From: Stutzerimonas xanthomarina DSM 18231
Lineage (GTDB): Bacteria; Pseudomonadota; Gammaproteobacteria; Pseudomonadales; Pseudomonadaceae
Direction: 5' to 3'
Assembly (NCBI RefSeq): GCF_900129835.1
Contig: NZ_FQXA01000009.1
Span: 1 to 60,716 of the forward strand
Length of the DNA: 60,716 nucleotides
Position numbers and translations under genes: made by a program. Positions 51,990-60,716 of the stretch are shown here, in pieces. Within the stretch, counting starts at the first letter, position 1. Each line of letters starts with the position of its first letter. The notes under the pieces are model-generated. The model saw only the letters and a program-made list of their open reading frames with translations, did no database searches and had not been told where the DNA came from.

Positions 51990-53921
51990 ATGGCCGGCTT
52001 GATCCCGCAATCATTCATTGATGACCTGCTCAACCGCTCCGACATCGTCGAGGTGGTGAGTTCGCGCATCCAATTGAAAAAAGCCGGAAAGAACTACACG
52101 GCCTGCTGTCCGTTTCATAAAGAGAAGACACCTTCGTTCAGCGTCAGCCCAGACAAGCAGTTCTATTACTGCTTCGGCTGCGGCGCTGGCGGCAACGCGC
52201 TCGGCTTCGTCATGGACCACGATAACCTGGAGTTTCCCCAGGCTGTCGAAGAACTGGCCAAGCGCGCAGGCATGGAAGTCCCACGCGAAGAAAGCGGCCC
52301 GGGACGCAAACCGCGCCAGCCGGTGGATTCGCCGCTCTACCCGCTGCTTGAGTCCGCCGCCGGGTATTATCGCCAGGCGCTTAAGGGGCATCCGGCCCGT
52401 AAGGCCGCCGTGGAATACCTTAAGGGCCGCGGACTTTCCGGCATCATCGCCCGGGATTTCGGCCTCGGCTTCGCGCCACCTGGCTGGGACAACCTGATGA
52501 AGCATCTGGGCAGCGACGCCCTGCAGCAAAAAGCGATGATCGATGCCGGCTTGCTGATCGAAAACGCTGAAACCGGCAGAAGCTATGATCGTTTTCGCGA
52601 CCGAGTGATGTTTCCAATCCGCGACAGTCGCGGACGCGTCATTGCTTTTGGCGGCCGCGTACTGGGCGACGACAAGCCGAAGTACCTGAACTCACCGGAA
52701 ACACCGGTCTTTCACAAGGGCCAGGAGCTCTACGGCCTATACGAGGCACGCAAGGCCAACCGCGACCTGGATGAGATCATGGTCGTCGAAGGCTACATGG
52801 ACGTGATCGCACTGGCTCAACAGGGCCTGCGCAACGCCGTCGCCACCCTTGGCACGGCCACCAGCGACGAACACCTCAAGCGCCTGTTTCGCATCGTACC
52901 CAGCGTACTGTTCTGCTTCGACGGCGACGCTGCCGGCCGCAAGGCAGCGTGGCGCGCACTGGAATCGGCGCTACCCAACCTGCAGGATGGCCGTCGCGCA
53001 CGCTTTCTGTTTTTGCCCGAAGGCGAAGATCCGGACACCCTGGTGCGCAGCGAAGGCACCGACGCCTTTATGGCGCGAATACAACAACACGCTCAGCCAC
53101 TGGCCGACTATTTTTTCCAGCAGCTCACCGATGAAGCAGACCCGCGCTCACTTGAAGGCAAGGCCCACCTGGCCACGCTGGCCGCACCACTCATCGAAAA
53201 GATACCTGGCGCCAACCTCCGCGCGCTGATGCGCCAGCGCCTCAGTGAGATCACCGGACTGCACAGCGAAGCAGTTCAGCAGATGAGCGCCTCGTCGCCG
53301 AACGCAGCCCCGGAATACGATGACAGCATCTATTACGACACAGGCTCCGCGCACGACGAAGGCGACTATTACGCACCGCCAGAACAGACACAGCCAAAGC
53401 ACAACGGCAAGAAAGAATGGAAGAAAGACTGGAAAAAAACCGGTCAGCGTCCAGACTTCAAGTCACGTACACCGAGAACGCCCACGACAGTAGAACCACC
53501 GGCACTCACCACATTACGCACGCTACTGCACCATCCCGAGCTTGCGCAAAAGGTGGAAGACGCCAGCCATTTTGCGGCAGAAGACGACACCTACGCACAG
53601 CTGCTCGTCGCGCTTCTCGGCACACTGCAGAAGAATCCCAAGCTGCGCAGCCTGCAATTGATTGCACGCTGGCATGGAACCGACCAAGGGCGCCTTTTAC
53701 GCGCACTAGCCGAGAAAGAATGGCTGATCTCGGCCGATAACCTTGAACAACAGTTTTTCGACACCATAACAAGCCTTGCCGCCAGACAACGCGACCGCAG
53801 CCTTGAAACGCTGCTGCGCAAAGCTCGCCAGGGTGAACTCAGCGCAGAGGAGAAAGAACAGCTGCGCAACCTGCTAAATCGCAACTCAACACCCGCTATA
53901 TCGACCTCAACTGGCGCGTGA
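51990..53921 (+). CDS. dnaG: DNA primase
   Basis: Makes RNA primers at the replication fork. The 643-residue protein has a CHC2 zinc finger (C40, H43, C61, C64), a TOPRIM core with VVEGYMDVIAL and CFDGDAAGRKAAWRAL, and a C-terminal DnaB-interaction domain (about 490-640) after a low-complexity linker. The linker is long and charged (about 435-490). Confidence 0.97.
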   Translation: MAGLIPQSFIDDLLNRSDIVEVVSSRIQLKKAGKNYTACCPFHKEKTPSFSVSPDKQFYYCFGCGAGGNALGFVMDHDNLEFPQAVEELAKRAGMEVPREESGPGRKPRQPVDSPLYPLLESAAGYYRQALKGHPARKAAVEYLKGRGLSGIIARDFGLGFAPPGWDNLMKHLGSDALQQKAMIDAGLLIENAETGRSYDRFRDRVMFPIRDSRGRVIAFGGRVLGDDKPKYLNSPETPVFHKGQELYGLYEARKANRDLDEIMVVEGYMDVIALAQQGLRNAVATLGTATSDEHLKRLFRIVPSVLFCFDGDAAGRKAAWRALESALPNLQDGRRARFLFLPEGEDPDTLVRSEGTDAFMARIQQHAQPLADYFFQQLTDEADPRSLEGKAHLATLAAPLIEKIPGANLRALMRQRLSEITGLHSEAVQQMSASSPNAAPEYDDSIYYDTGSAHDEGDYYAPPEQTQPKHNGKKEWKKDWKKTGQRPDFKSRTPRTPTTVEPPALTTLRTLLHHPELAQKVEDASHFAAEDDTYAQLLVALLGTLQKNPKLRSLQLIARWHGTDQGRLLRALAEKEWLISADNLEQQFFDTITSLAARQRDRSLETLLRKARQGELSAEEKEQLRNLLNRNSTPAISTSTGA

Positions 53922-53935
53922 GGTCCTTGCTCGGC

Positions 53936-53941
53936 TATAAT
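53936..53941 (+). promoter_or_regulatory. -10 box upstream of rpoD
   Basis: A perfect TATAAT lies 47 bp before rpoD, just after the dnaG stop. The -35 region is poor. It may give rpoD its own promoter within the operon. Confidence 0.4.
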
Positions 53942-53988
53942 GGTCAGCTTGTTTTCAACCCGCCAGAACCGTCAGTGGATAGGGTTAT

Positions 53989-55845
<1,857 letters not shown>

Positions 55846-55853
55846 ACCAACCC

Positions 55854-55877
55854 CCCCCGGCCCGCGCCGGGGGTTTT
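55854..55877 (+). terminator. rpoD terminator
   Basis: Eight-bp GC-rich arms (55854-55861 and 55866-55873), loop CCGC, then TTTT. It closes the rpsU-dnaG-rpoD operon 8 bp after the rpoD stop. Confidence 0.9.
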
Positions 55878-55919
55878 GTATTCAGGCCAGTCAAAACAGT
55901 CCGGGGCGCACAGCTTCGC

Positions 55920-55949
55920 TTGGCGCATACGCAACAGCACCGGTATAAT
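55920..55949 (+). promoter_or_regulatory. tRNA promoter
   Basis: TTGGCG (55920-55925), 18-bp spacer and a perfect TATAAT (55944-55949), followed by GC-rich CCGCCCCGCC before the tRNA, as expected of a stable-RNA promoter. Confidence 0.65.
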
Positions 55950-55964
55950 CCGCCCCGCCTCTGA

Positions 55965-56041
55965 GGGCCTATAGCTCAGTTGGTTAGAGCAGAGGACTCA
56001 TAATCCTTTGGTCCACGGTTCGAGTCCGTGTGGGCCCACCA
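55965..56041 (+). tRNA. tRNA with anticodon CAU, probably tRNA-Ile2 (lysidine), else elongator tRNA-Met
   Basis: A 77-nt cloverleaf with encoded CCA (56039-56041). The acceptor GGGCCTA pairs with TGGGCCC, the D arm is AGCTCAGTTGGTTAGAGC, the anticodon loop is CTCATAA and the T arm contains GGTTCGAGTCC. The anticodon is CAU. The acceptor pairs C4-G69 and C5-G68 are recognition elements for TilS on E. coli tRNA-Ile2, favouring a minor isoleucine tRNA that reads AUA over an elongator Met tRNA. It is the apparent integration target of the element that follows. Confidence 0.95.
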
Positions 56042-56046
56042 ACTCC
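56018..56046 (+). other. Presumed attL (tRNA 3' end)
   Basis: The T arm and acceptor 3' strand of the tRNA, directly followed by a tyrosine integrase reading away from it, is the usual left junction of tRNA-integrated elements. The duplicate copy (attR) is not in this window, so the core cannot be delimited; coordinates are nominal. Confidence 0.5.
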
Positions 56047-56071
56047 AAAGCCGCGCATAGCGCGGCTTTTT
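56047..56071 (+). terminator. tRNA terminator
   Basis: Ten-bp arms (56047-56056 and 56060-56069), loop ATA, followed by TTTTTCTT. It ends the tRNA transcript and insulates the integrase. Confidence 0.9.
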
Positions 56072-56168
56072 CTTGCGAGATGGAAAAGCAGTTCAGCTAG
56101 TCCTATATTCCCAAGGTACAAATTCAGTACAGTGCCGGTTCGCCTGTACTCCTTGGAGCTCGCTAAAT

Positions 56169-57236
56169 ATGGCCACAATCGTCAAAACCCCTGCCGGCAC
56201 CTGGAAGGCTTTGGTGCGCAAAACTGGCTGGCCGACGAACACCAAAACCTTCCGCACCAAGCGCGACGCCGAAGATTGGGCACGTCGTACGGAAGACGAA
56301 ATGGTCAGGGGCGTTTACATCCAGCGCAGCGGCTCCGAGCGCATGACATTAGAAATGGCGCTGAAGCGCTACCTCAGCGAAATCAGCCCAACCAAGAAGC
56401 CGACGACCCAGCGCGCCGAAGCCACCAAAGCCCAGCAGCTGATCAGCCATCTGGGCAAATACTCCATGGCCGCCCTCTCCGCCGAGATCATCGCCACTTA
56501 CCGCGATACCCGACTCGCCTCGATCACTAACCGCGGCAAGCCCACCAGCAACAACACCGTACGCCTGGAACTGGCACTGCTCAGCCACTTGTTTACCGTA
56601 GCGATTCAGGAATGGGGCCTAGGCCTGAGTTTCAACCCCGTGCTGAACATCCGAAAACCTAGCCCCGGAGAAGGCCGAGACCGGCGCTTGTCTGCCGAAG
56701 AAGAACGCCGCTTGCTGACCGCCGTTAACAATCACAGCAACCCCATGCTCGGCTGGATCGTGCGTATCGCCCTTGAGACGGGTATGCGCTCTTCTGAAAT
56801 CACATCCCTGCGCAGGCACCAAGTCGACCTTAAAAAGCGTGTGGTGCGCCTCTCAGACACCAAGAACGACAGCGCACGCACCGTACCACTCAGCAAATGG
56901 GCCACCGATACCTTCCAGGCAGCACTGAACAACCCAATACGTCCGATTGACTGCGATTTAGTGTTCTTTGGCGAGCCAGGTAAAAACGGCAAGCGCCGTC
57001 CGTACGCCTTCACCAAGACCTGGGGGCTGCTGAAAACCAAGCTCGGCATGCCCGACCTACGTTTTCATGATCTGCGGCATGAGGCTGTCAGCCGGCTAGT
57101 CGAAGGTGGTCTGTCCGACCAAGAGGTCTCGGCTATCAGCGGGCATAAATCAATGCAGATGCTGAAGCGCTACACGCACTTACGTGCGGAAGATTTGGTG
57201 AGCAAATTGGATAAGCTGGACACCAAGCGCTTTTGA
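56169..57236 (+). CDS. Tyrosine recombinase / integrase
   Basis: 355-residue phage-type integrase. An N-terminal arm-binding-like region (1-55) precedes a SAM-like core-binding domain (about 60-160) and the catalytic domain with R207, K232, H300-x-x-R303, H326 and Y335, all in place. ATG at 56169 was chosen because it starts MATIVKTPAGTWKALVRKTGW, a typical N-terminus; the frame is open back to 56073. It starts 128 bp after the tRNA and reads into the element. It presumably integrates and excises the element at the tRNA. Confidence 0.93.
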   Translation: MATIVKTPAGTWKALVRKTGWPTNTKTFRTKRDAEDWARRTEDEMVRGVYIQRSGSERMTLEMALKRYLSEISPTKKPTTQRAEATKAQQLISHLGKYSMAALSAEIIATYRDTRLASITNRGKPTSNNTVRLELALLSHLFTVAIQEWGLGLSFNPVLNIRKPSPGEGRDRRLSAEEERRLLTAVNNHSNPMLGWIVRIALETGMRSSEITSLRRHQVDLKKRVVRLSDTKNDSARTVPLSKWATDTFQAALNNPIRPIDCDLVFFGEPGKNGKRRPYAFTKTWGLLKTKLGMPDLRFHDLRHEAVSRLVEGGLSDQEVSAISGHKSMQMLKRYTHLRAEDLVSKLDKLDTKRF

Positions 57237-57287
57237 ACGATGGGTCGCCTTATTTCCGCGCCCGTCATTGATAGCCCCAAAGACTCC

Positions 57288-57332
57288 AGCCCCTTTTACC
57301 CCGGCAGAGAATCCGCCGGATTAAAAGGGGCT
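57288..57332. terminator. Bidirectional terminator between integrase and the 471-residue gene
   Basis: Outer arms AGCCCCTTTT (57288-57297) and AAAAGGGGCT (57323-57332), with an inner CCGGC (57301-57305) and GCCGG (57315-57319). A and T runs within the arms suit termination on both strands of these convergent genes. Confidence 0.7.
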
Positions 57333-57352
57333 AAGATTGAGAGCGGCGCGGG

Positions 57353-58768
57353 TCATCGAGCGTCCATCAGCCGAACCAATCCATCAACGGTGTCCTTCCC
57401 TAAACCAACCTCTTTGGCGATGGCAACAACTGTCAGACCGCGCATCAGACCGTCCCAAATATTGTTCCTCGTCCGCTCAGATACGTGCGCCTCGCCTGTT
57501 AGCGGGTTAAGGTAACAACCGGCATGCTGCGTGTTGATCAAGGCCTCTAAACTTTTCTTGGCTTTCGATATTGCCTGCCGTGAAACACCCAGCCGTCTAG
57601 CCATTTCAGACTGGCTAATCCCCTCACCATGCATCAGCCAGACTTTCTCGCGCAGCCCCAATGAGACAGCTCGCTTTGAAGCTATGGCATGCAACCTCGA
57701 ATGCACCTGGTCATAGGCTGTTTTACGCACTTCTTGCATGTCCGCAGCAGCAGGAGGCTGAAAATCGATCGCGTAGTCAGACCTCGCCAAACCCATCAGC
57801 ACAGAAATTTGGCGTTGAAACGCGCCCTTGTAACGCAGATCCGCATGGTATTTCGATGAACCAGGTTTATGGATCAAGCAGTACCGCTGGCTTAAATTCC
57901 CCGCTGTCATTCGGTCTACGCGGCACCTTTTAAAGATACGAGCAAGCTCTGCTGCGTCGGCCTTAGATATCAACGCCGCTGTTGGAGGGAGATACTGGTT
58001 CGCTTTCAGCAACATCGCCTGCGCCCACCAGACCTCTCGCTTATCTTCCGTGAGGGTATCGGAACGAAGCAAAGCGCCTACTTCGCGCCCTTCCTTGGCA
58101 TCGATCTCCTGCAGCTTTTTGGAGCGGATACTCTCCCGCCAACAGAGCTCGCAATACGCAACACCCTGTGGCCGGGTACGACAGTCCATAAGCGCGTCAA
58201 ACTGCATCAGAGCCTTAGTGAGCCTAGGCCTGAAGTGTCTGAACAACCGAAACAGCTCCCGCACCGATTCAAGGGCGCCGCATAAAGCAAAAGCATTTGG
58301 ATGTGGAGTGCCCGTCGGATCAAGCAAGCTGTCCAATGCAAACGTCAGGTTTGAATCCCATCGCTCTAAATTCAGAAGCTGCCAATCAATCTCTGGCATG
58401 CAGTCGGTTTTAGTTCCTACAAAACCACTCCCCACGATTACTGCTGCCGATGCGGCGTCACCATCAGCGGCGGGCTTCGGGCAAGGGACAGCCGAGAAAA
58501 GCGGCGGCCGCCGGGCCATCTCAGACAAACGAGCCCCTGCTAGCAACTCCTTTGCCCAGTCGCCCTTGTACTGCTCTACGCAATCGTTAAAAACGTCATC
58601 AAGGTGCTCGCGAACCAAAGGCCAAATTGGGTAACGCCTGGAGGTAAGACTTGACGATGCCGACAGGCCAGAAAAGACCGACTCGAAGCCAGCCTTAAAC
58701 GCAGCGGAGCAGCGGGAGTCGCAGGCGAAGATCGCTAGCAGATGCTCAAGAGATCTAGCGCGAGCCAT
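57353..58768 (-). CDS. Unknown 471-residue protein with putative zinc site and two HTH motifs
   Basis: I do not recognise a named family. Visible features: CELC (206-209) and, 87 residues later, YCLIHKPGSSKYHADLRYK (296-314), which together could bind zinc through C-x2-C and C-x2-H; and two C-terminal helix-turn-helix-like segments, SQSEMARRLGVSRQAISKAK (385-404) and TVVAIAKEVGLGKDTVDGL (446-464). The N-terminal 200 residues look helical and featureless. It is divergent from the HTH-rep pair across an 88-bp gap with an inverted repeat, so it may regulate replication of the element. ATG at 58768 follows CAGGTTG. Its function is unknown. Confidence 0.8.
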   Translation of the reverse strand: MARARSLEHLLAIFACDSRCSAAFKAGFESVFSGLSASSSLTSRRYPIWPLVREHLDDVFNDCVEQYKGDWAKELLAGARLSEMARRPPLFSAVPCPKPAADGDAASAAVIVGSGFVGTKTDCMPEIDWQLLNLERWDSNLTFALDSLLDPTGTPHPNAFALCGALESVRELFRLFRHFRPRLTKALMQFDALMDCRTRPQGVAYCELCWRESIRSKKLQEIDAKEGREVGALLRSDTLTEDKREVWWAQAMLLKANQYLPPTAALISKADAAELARIFKRCRVDRMTAGNLSQRYCLIHKPGSSKYHADLRYKGAFQRQISVLMGLARSDYAIDFQPPAAADMQEVRKTAYDQVHSRLHAIASKRAVSLGLREKVWLMHGEGISQSEMARRLGVSRQAISKAKKSLEALINTQHAGCYLNPLTGEAHVSERTRNNIWDGLMRGLTVVAIAKEVGLGKDTVDGLVRLMDAR

Positions 58769-58828
58769 GTCAACCTGTACGTTAAAAAAGTAGCCCTTAT
58801 TCTAGGCGTAATTATTCGTACTGTTCCA

Positions 58829-58847
58829 CCTACATTACTTAAGTAGG
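58829..58847. promoter_or_regulatory. Inverted repeat between divergent element genes
   Basis: CCTAC (58829-58833) and GTAGG (58843-58847) flank 9 A/T-rich bp, 10 bp before the HTH gene start. It could be an operator controlling the rep operon; the arms are short. Confidence 0.4.
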
Positions 58848-58856
58848 CGCAGGACC

Positions 58857-59075
58857 ATGACGACTGAAGAGCTAATTTTGACGAACAATGGGGGCTCCCC
58901 TCTCCTTTCGATAACGCAAGTCGCAGAGATATTTCATCGCAGCCCGGAAGGGCTGCGCATAACGCTATCTGGGGACAACGAGCTCGCTCGGCAATTAAAA
59001 CCCTGCAGGGTGAAAATAGGTCGCCGCGTTTACTTTCGAGTAGCAGGCATCGCACAGTTCATCGACCAGGCCTGA
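58857..59075 (+). CDS. Small HTH DNA-binding protein
   Basis: 72-residue protein with a MerR/AlpA-like winged HTH: LLSITQVAEIFHRSPEGLRITL followed by a KIGRRVYFRVAGIAQFID wing/third-helix pattern. Proteins of this type act as excisionases or as small regulators next to plasmid rep genes. It ends 10 bp before the rep start, so the two are likely cotranscribed and it may be either a copy-control regulator or the recombination directionality factor. Confidence 0.78.
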   Translation: MTTEELILTNNGGSPLLSITQVAEIFHRSPEGLRITLSGDNELARQLKPCRVKIGRRVYFRVAGIAQFIDQA

Positions 59076-59085
59076 GGTTAGGTCC

Positions 59086-59967
59086 TTGTCCTTGTCTGTA
59101 GAAAGCGCAGTTGCACGACTGGAAGAGTCTAGGAAGCTGCATCCCAGTACGAAAAAAACCGACACTGGCTCTGGCTCATCCCCGCCGTCAACGTTACCTG
59201 ACTGGCCTGCTTCGTCACGTGGCGTACCGAACGTAGCTCTTAGGTCCGCCCTCTTTAGCTCGAGCCGATCAAACAGATACTTAGAGCGAGCCGAAATCTT
59301 CGCGCAAAACCCAACATCCATCCGCTACACAGGACAACGTTTGAACCAGGTTGACCATAACGTTTGGATCACCCTGTTACACGTCTGCCGTGCCAATAAG
59401 CTGGGCCTGCCGTTTCGCAGCAGCGCGTATCTACTCTTGAAACTGCAGGGGAAAACCGACACAGGTCCAAACAGAGGAGTGCTGTATCGGTGCCTTGCCC
59501 GGCTGACGGCTACTGCAATCGAGATCTCAGACGGGAAGCGGTCATATACCGGGAGCCTGATCGATGAATTTTACCGGGACGAGGAAACAGGTGAGCTCGT
59601 CATCGAACTCAACCCCAAGCTAACGGGCCTGTTTGGTCGAGAGGGTTTCACTCACATTGACTGGAGTGTTCGTCGCCGGCTTACGCATAAGCCGCTCTCC
59701 CAATGGCTGCATGGCTATTTCGCCAGCCACGCTGACCCTTTCCCTGTTTCGATTAAAACGCTCATGAACATGGCGGGAAGTGACGACGCTTGCCCAGCGA
59801 GCGCTGAACGTAACCTGAAGCGTGCACTAGCCGCTCTTGCAGAAGCGCATCAATCACTTGAGCAGCCGTTTAGCTATGAAATACGCGAAGGGAAGGTATA
59901 CGTTCACAAGCGGCCTACCGGAAGCCAGCATAGGCATCTTCGCAAGAAACTAGGACGTCAAAACTAG
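59086..59967 (+). CDS. TrfA-type plasmid replication initiator
   Basis: 293-residue protein whose core matches TrfA of IncP plasmids in order: LPDWPASSRGVPNVALRSALF (near 37), SIRYTGQRLNQVDHNVW (near 78), RLTATAIEISDGKRSYTGSLIDEFYRDEETGELVIELNPKLTGLFGR (near 137-185; given here only as motif landmarks TAIEISDG and FYRDEETG), and KPLSQWLHGYFASHADPFPV. TrfA binds iterons and loads host DnaB. No ATG is available; TTG at 59086 (or 59092) follows GAGGTTAGG. Iterons and a DnaA box lie directly downstream. Confidence 0.92.
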   Translation: MSLSVESAVARLEESRKLHPSTKKTDTGSGSSPPSTLPDWPASSRGVPNVALRSALFSSSRSNRYLERAEIFAQNPTSIRYTGQRLNQVDHNVWITLLHVCRANKLGLPFRSSAYLLLKLQGKTDTGPNRGVLYRCLARLTATAIEISDGKRSYTGSLIDEFYRDEETGELVIELNPKLTGLFGREGFTHIDWSVRRRLTHKPLSQWLHGYFASHADPFPVSIKTLMNMAGSDDACPASAERNLKRALAALAEAHQSLEQPFSYEIREGKVYVHKRPTGSQHRHLRKKLGRQN

Positions 59968-59975
59968 CTGATTGA

Positions 59976-60080
59976 TACCGTTAGGTTGACCAGGAAATAC
60001 CGTTACGTTGACCAGCCATTACCGTTACGTTGGCAGGAAAATGCCGTTACGTTGACCAGGGAATACCGTTACGTTGGCAT
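59976..60080 (+). repeat. Five iterons of 22-bp period (putative oriV)
   Basis: Direct repeats begin at 59976, 59998, 60020, 60042 and 60064, exactly 22 bp apart. The shared core is TACCGTTACGTTGACCAG. Copy 1 has one change (TTAGG), copy 4 begins TG, and copies 3 and 5 read TTGGC in place of TTGACC; copy 5 is truncated by the DnaA box. The 22-bp spacing places each on the same helix face, as needed by iteron-binding Rep proteins. Confidence 0.95.
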
Positions 60081-60089
60081 TTATCCACA
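60081..60089 (+). promoter_or_regulatory. Consensus DnaA box
   Basis: TTATCCACA is a perfect match to the DnaA box and directly abuts the last iteron, as in TrfA/RepA-dependent origins. Confidence 0.9.
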
Positions 60090-60146
60090 GGGACAAACAG
60101 CCTGCAGCCTTAGTGCCGTAAGGGCTCACCCAGACTACCGCGTCGC

Positions 60147-60177
60147 TCTAATCCTTTTTAATCATATTTAATCTAAA
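60147..60177. other. AT-rich tract, candidate DNA unwinding element
   Basis: A 31-bp A/T-rich stretch with three TAATC repeats (TCTAATC, TTTAATC, TTTAATC), 58 bp beyond the DnaA box in an otherwise GC-rich region. Confidence 0.65.
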
Positions 60178-60716
60178 GCGGCACGATACAGTCGTGACTG
60201 AGCAAGCTTTCTGCGCGGTCAGTACATGAGAGGCGATCACGCACAGACGCGTATTGCGGCAGCCTACGTTTGCTCTTCCTGCGAGCGCGAATTTGCAAGG
60301 TAGCGGAGCTGCCGCAGCGAGGTCGTGCCAACAAGGCCGATTAGGCCGCGTTAGATAGGTCCCAAGCGTCAATTACCTAGCTCAAGCACTGACAGGCGAA
60401 TACCGAGCACACGCAGCACTGAGATCAGACTGCAGAGGTCCAGATCGCTACAGGTTTCTAACCTGTGACACGAAATACCAGTCTCACCACTTAGCTTTCG
60501 TGTCCCATAGGCACGAACAGTGACAGCTATGGCACCTAGAATATGGTCGCTGTCCTGAGTCTCGAATGCGCCCTGTAGAAAGATCGCTCTGGCCTCTACA
60601 TGTGTGAGAGCTGCTGCCGGATGAACGAGCCCCCTGAAACACCGGACATTGTTTCCCCCTTACCATAAGGGATAGGCAAACGGTCGTGTTTATGACTACC
60701 AGCAAAGACAGACATA
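60178..60716. other. Non-coding end of window with several hairpins
   Basis: No credible gene is seen in these 539 bp. Three perfect short inverted repeats are present: CAGGTT-TCT-AACCTG (60451-60465), GACACGAAA (60467-60475) with TTTCGTGTC (60496-60504), and CCCTTA-CCA-TAAGGG (60657-60671). The first two are nearly adjacent and could be an oriT, a small antisense RNA or a regulatory site; none can be named from sequence alone. Confidence 0.5.

Noticed and set aside
60148..60372. 74-codon minus-strand frame after the origin
   Set aside because: It runs into the AT-rich tract, has no family resemblance, and lies in a stretch that reads as non-coding.
60484..60705. 73-codon minus-strand frame at the window end
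   Set aside because: No recognisable domain, no good ribosome site, and it overlaps short inverted repeats.

Overview
The window looks like a chromosomal segment of a Pseudomonas-group gammaproteobacterium, followed by the left end of a tRNA-integrated mobile element. From memory, gene order from tyrS through trpC, and from rpe through rpoD, closely follows the P. aeruginosa PAO1 region PA0668 to PA0576. Differences from PAO1 (speD decayed, no pyocin cluster between trpE and trpG, gabT beside the agt transporter) fit the P. stutzeri group best. That species-level call is inference.

Layout. 1-458 is the leader of an rRNA operon leaving the window on the minus strand; it carries four tandem promoters and a boxA. 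459-10062 holds tyrS, an M23 peptidase, anmK, erpA, argC, hemJ, a nitronate monooxygenase, a DUF805 protein and a Ycf46-like AAA ATPase. 10140-13177 holds hinT, coq7, a decayed speD, an OsmC protein and vfr. 13239-19928 is the split tryptophan region: trpGDC and trpE each follow a 15-codon leader peptide ending in RWRWRA, and a MASE3-GGDEF-EAL protein sits between them. 19994-30620 holds gph-rpe, gabT and a GABA/aminovalerate-type transporter (agtABCD) with its two-component system (agtSR). 30808-41980 is mostly envelope and housekeeping: a DUF3530 protein, djlA, murU-amgK, lptD-surA-pdxA-rsmA-apaG-apaH, then glpE. 42577-47427 is the stress triad prkA-yeaH-spoVR. 47522-55845 holds cca, folK, folB, plsY, tsaD and the macromolecular synthesis block rpsU-dnaG-rpoD.

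From 55965 the context changes. A tRNA with anticodon CAU (probably tRNA-Ile2) is followed by its terminator and a tyrosine integrase. Then come a 471-residue protein of unknown function with a putative zinc site and two HTH motifs, a 72-residue HTH protein, a TrfA-type plasmid replication initiator, five 22-bp iterons in perfect phase, a consensus DnaA box and an AT-rich tract. This is a complete plasmid-type replication module beside a chromosomal integrase, so the element is probably an integrative plasmid or a replicating integrative element. Its right end lies beyond the window.

Functional links. AnmK and AmgK-MurU serve peptidoglycan-sugar recycling. AgtSR, AgtABCD and GabT form a sense-import-transaminate unit for omega-amino acids. 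The paired trp leaders suggest both trp operons respond to charged tRNA-Trp. The speD remnant and the degenerate residues in Cca are signs of local gene decay.
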